A DNA stretch of 30,933 nucleotides from HGM13006 sp964518645 (GTDB lineage Bacteria > Bacillota > Clostridia > Oscillospirales > Oscillospiraceae), in assembly GCA_964518645.1 (NCBI GenBank), contig CAZFGL010000009.1, positions 1 to 30,933 of the forward strand. Direction: 5' to 3'. Every line of letters begins with the position of its first letter. The first letter of the stretch is position 1. Under the pieces are notes generated by a model, which worked only from the letters and a program-made list of their open reading frames with translations, was not told where the DNA came from and did no database searches. The position numbers and the translations under genes were made by a program. Of this stretch, positions 29,404 to 30,933 are shown one piece after another.

Positions 29404-30555
29404 TCAGAAGGAGTAACCGTTCAAGCCCTTGAAGCCGGAGATGGGGGTACAGACGTCGCCGCAGCGTACCATTACGGCCTTGCTGTCAATCACGTTAAAA
29501 CCGACCTGCCAGCTGTTCCTAATATCTGCTGTCAGCCCGTTTTCGTCCACCACGTAGGTTCCGGTGTAGGGGCCGTAGTAATAATATTCGCCGGGAGCTC
29601 CATTTAATGCCAGGGAAGCATCTTCGTAGGTAAGGGAACCGTCATCAAAGAAAAAAATGTACTCACTGGATGTGAATATACCCAGAACGGTGCTGCTTGT
29701 ACGTACGTTCCAGTAGCCCTGCAGGTCAGCTTCAACCTCCGCAGGGGTCAGGTACCCACCCTCCAAAGTGAGTGCTGCATCCGCAACGGTGTAGGAGATC
29801 TCCTGTGTAGTTCCGTCTGCAAAGGTCAGGGCAATACTGCCCTCGTCCAGTGTATAGGTGCCTTCCTCAGTCCAGCTTTCGTGGACACCGTTGCCGTCAG
29901 AGAGGTACTGGGTGACGATAGCGACATCCTCTGTAAAGGTAATCCGGTTGAGGGTATCGTTGGAACCGCCGTTGTAGAACCAGACGCCCGCTGTCATCAG
30001 CTGGATCACGTCCCCGTACTGCTGAAACATCAGTCCTTTTTCTGCAAGGATTAACTTGTTGGCGGAGTCCAGATAGTCCGGGATCGTGCTGTAAATAGAA
30101 ATTGCAGTTTCGTAATCTTCGGCGGCGAAGCTGGCTTCGGCACTCCGGTAGTCGCATTCCAAGCAGAGGTCTGCGCTGTCCTTGTAGTCGTCCAGCTCTT
30201 CAAAAATGGCCTTGGCCTCTGCATAGGAGTCGTCCTCCAGAAGCAGTGTGGCGATGTTGTAATCGCACAACTTCACCATGTCATCACTGTCCTGATAAGT
30301 GTCCAGTTCGTCGAAGATTGTCCGTGCGTCTTCGTAGTTTTCGTCATCAAAAAGCTCTGTGGCGCGGTCGTATTTGCAGTGCTTTACCATTTTTGCGCTG
30401 TCCTCATAGTCCCCAAGCTCCTGAAACAAAGCCATTGCATCCTCGTACTCCCCAGCTTCATACAGGGAAGTGGCATCCTTGTACTGGCTGCTGTTACATC
30501 CGGCCAGAGACAAACACAGAACCAGTACACAGGCCACACAGAATAATTTTTTCAT
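29404..30555 (-). CDS. Lipoprotein with TPR-like repeats and C-terminal beta-rich domain
   Basis: A 383-residue predicted lipoprotein of unknown function. The signal peptide MKKLFCVACVLVLCLSLAG is followed by the lipobox Cys at residue 20. Residues about 25-180 hold four to five repeats of about 36 residues built on Y..A..LF.ELgDYeDSa.m...C.Y, a TPR/Sel1-like helical pattern found in many Firmicute lipoproteins. The remaining half is rich in short strands with Tyr/Gly/Thr and resembles small beta-sheet domains of extracellular proteins; I do not recognise its family. ATG 30555 follows AAGGAGG at seven bases. The longer in-frame start at 30618 would bury the signal peptide. It is probably involved in protein-protein contacts at the cell surface. 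Confidence 0.8.
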   Translation of the reverse strand: MKKLFCVACVLVLCLSLAGCNSSQYKDATSLYEAGEYEDAMALFQELGDYEDSAKMVKHCKYDRATELFDDENYEDARTIFDELDTYQDSDDMVKLCDYNIATLLLEDDSYAEAKAIFEELDDYKDSADLCLECDYRSAEASFAAEDYETAISIYSTIPDYLDSANKLILAEKGLMFQQYGDVIQLMTAGVWFYNGGSNDTLNRITFTEDVAIVTQYLSDGNGVHESWTEEGTYTLDEGSIALTFADGTTQEISYTVADAALTLEGGYLTPAEVEADLQGYWNVRTSSTVLGIFTSSEYIFFFDDGSLTYEDASLALNGAPGEYYYYGPYTGTYVVDENGLTADIRNSWQVGFNVIDSKAVMVRCGDVCTPISGFKGLNGYSF

Positions 30556-30671
30556 GGGTGTTCCTCCTTGTAAAACATAATGTGGCTCTATTCTTGCACT
30601 TTGAGACTGTAATTGCAATAAGCTGGCTGCATAGTATCGGCACTTTATTTATAGTTTCTCGTCATGACAAA

Positions 30672-30722
30672 AGACCGCATCCCTTCGCTCGAAAGTGGCG
30701 AAAAGGGGGTGCGGCCTTTTTT
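30672..30722. terminator. Hairpin/T-tract element, first copy, possibly bidirectional
   Basis: GACCGCATCCC at the left pairs with GGGGGTGCGGCC at the right, with an inner TTCGC/GCGAA helix. T6 follows on the plus strand and TCTTTT on the minus strand. No plus-strand gene ends here, so it probably stops minus-strand transcription entering from the right. Confidence 0.6.
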
Positions 30723-30735
30723 ATGAAGATAAAGA
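30681..30735 (+). repeat. 55-bp direct repeat, copy 1
   Basis: Positions 30681-30735 are identical to 30879-30933. The repeat starts CCCTTCGCTCGAAAGTGGCG and ends GAAGATAAAGA, covering most of the hairpin and the T tract. The copies are 198 bases apart. Confidence 0.95.
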
Positions 30736-30841
30736 AAACCGGCCCCCGGCGAAGCGGGTTCGATTTGGAAAGGAGGAGCGACGGAATGAATGAGCGATGA
30801 CATAAAACGTCATTGCGAACGATATGAAGTCCGCGACGACG

Positions 30842-30869
30842 TGGAGCTGCCAGCCAGATTCGAACTGGC
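30842..30869 (-). tRNA. tRNA 3'-end remnant (T arm, acceptor strand, CCA)
   Basis: On the minus strand GCCAG-TTCGAAT-CTGGC forms a perfect five-base-pair T arm with a seven-base loop of canonical sequence. It is followed by a seven-base acceptor strand TGGCAGC, discriminator T and CCA. The matching 5' acceptor GCTGCCA and the D and anticodon arms are absent within 64 bases upstream; the 55-bp repeat occupies that place. A T discriminator with this acceptor would suit a clostridial tRNA-Thr, but this is a guess. It is a partial tRNA sequence, not a working gene as seen here. Confidence 0.4.
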
Positions 30870-30878
30870 CACCGTGTC

Positions 30879-30933
30879 CCCTTCGCTCGAAAGTGGCGAA
30901 AAGGGGGTGCGGCCTTTTTTATGAAGATAAAGA
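30879..30933 (+). repeat. 55-bp direct repeat, copy 2 (reaches window end)
   Basis: An identical copy of 30681-30735. Because it reaches the last base, the true repeat may be longer. Its left flank is the tRNA-like segment instead of the GACCGCAT arm of the first copy, so its hairpin is altered. Confidence 0.95.

Larger units (their letters stand above)
30556..30933. other. Gene-free right end with repeats and tRNA-like remnant
   Basis: This 378-base stretch contains no supported coding region. It holds the leader of the lipoprotein gene (no confident promoter), a hairpin/T-tract element at 30672-30722, an exact second copy of most of that element at the window end, and a tRNA 3'-end-like segment. 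Only very short open frames are present. Confidence 0.6.

Noticed and set aside
30842..30869. Reading the tRNA-like segment as the 3' end of tmRNA because it contains CAGCTCCA
   Set aside because: Three extra bases separate the T arm from that motif in the tmRNA register, and CCA does not follow; a tRNA register with seven acceptor bases fits exactly.

Overview
The window looks like a chromosomal segment of a strictly anaerobic, moderately GC-rich Firmicute, most likely a gut-type member of the Clostridia (Oscillospirales-like). The evidence is the conserved murB-rapZ-yvcK-whiA cluster, AGGAGG-type ribosome binding sites, heavy use of CGG for Arg, T-tract terminators and the [FeFe]-hydrogenase maturases HydE and HydF. 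Genus assignment is an inference. I see no phage genes, insertion sequence, CRISPR array or rRNA.

Positions 1-5587 (minus strand) hold one housekeeping operon, transcribed murB, rapZ, yvcK, whiA, a NUDIX hydrolase and dnaE, with dnaE running off the left edge. A sigma-A promoter lies just upstream of murB. Positions 5699-10653 (plus) hold a ribose-type sugar importer (two-domain ATPase, two permeases, a lipoprotein binding protein) followed by a small Dabb-domain protein. Positions 10641-16012 hold a LysR regulator (minus), a two-gene unit (minus) made of a fucose-isomerase-like protein and a SufS-type enzyme with an N-terminal carrier-protein-like extension, and a second LysR gene (plus) divergent from that unit. 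Positions 16152-19802 (minus) hold a 23-residue leucine-rich repeat protein without a signal peptide, a PAP2 membrane phosphatase and a double-hotdog MaoC-like protein.

Positions 19898-25406 (plus) are the most interesting part. A Crp/Fnr-family regulator is followed by an apparent five-gene operon: an NMT1/SsuA-type binding lipoprotein, permease, short ATPase, HydE and HydF. The genes overlap by a few bases except for 37 bases before hydF. The operon promoter has a perfect TATAAT but no -35 box. In its place is a perfect palindrome (12-base arms, 4-base centre) centred about 40.5 bases before the inferred start, where a class II Crp/Fnr activator would bind. The same palindrome ends in a T tract, so it may also terminate the regulator gene. 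The model is a regulator gene next to its target operon, coupling uptake of an unknown small molecule to H-cluster assembly.

Positions 25405-30555 hold a MATE efflux pump (minus), a uracil-type NCS2 permease (plus), NH3-dependent NAD synthetase (minus) and a repeat-containing lipoprotein (minus). The last 378 bases have no gene. They contain a 55-bp direct repeat with hairpin/T-tract character and what looks like the 3' end of a tRNA (T arm, acceptor strand, CCA) on the minus strand.

All calls come from reading the sequence and recalled family motifs; no database search was possible.
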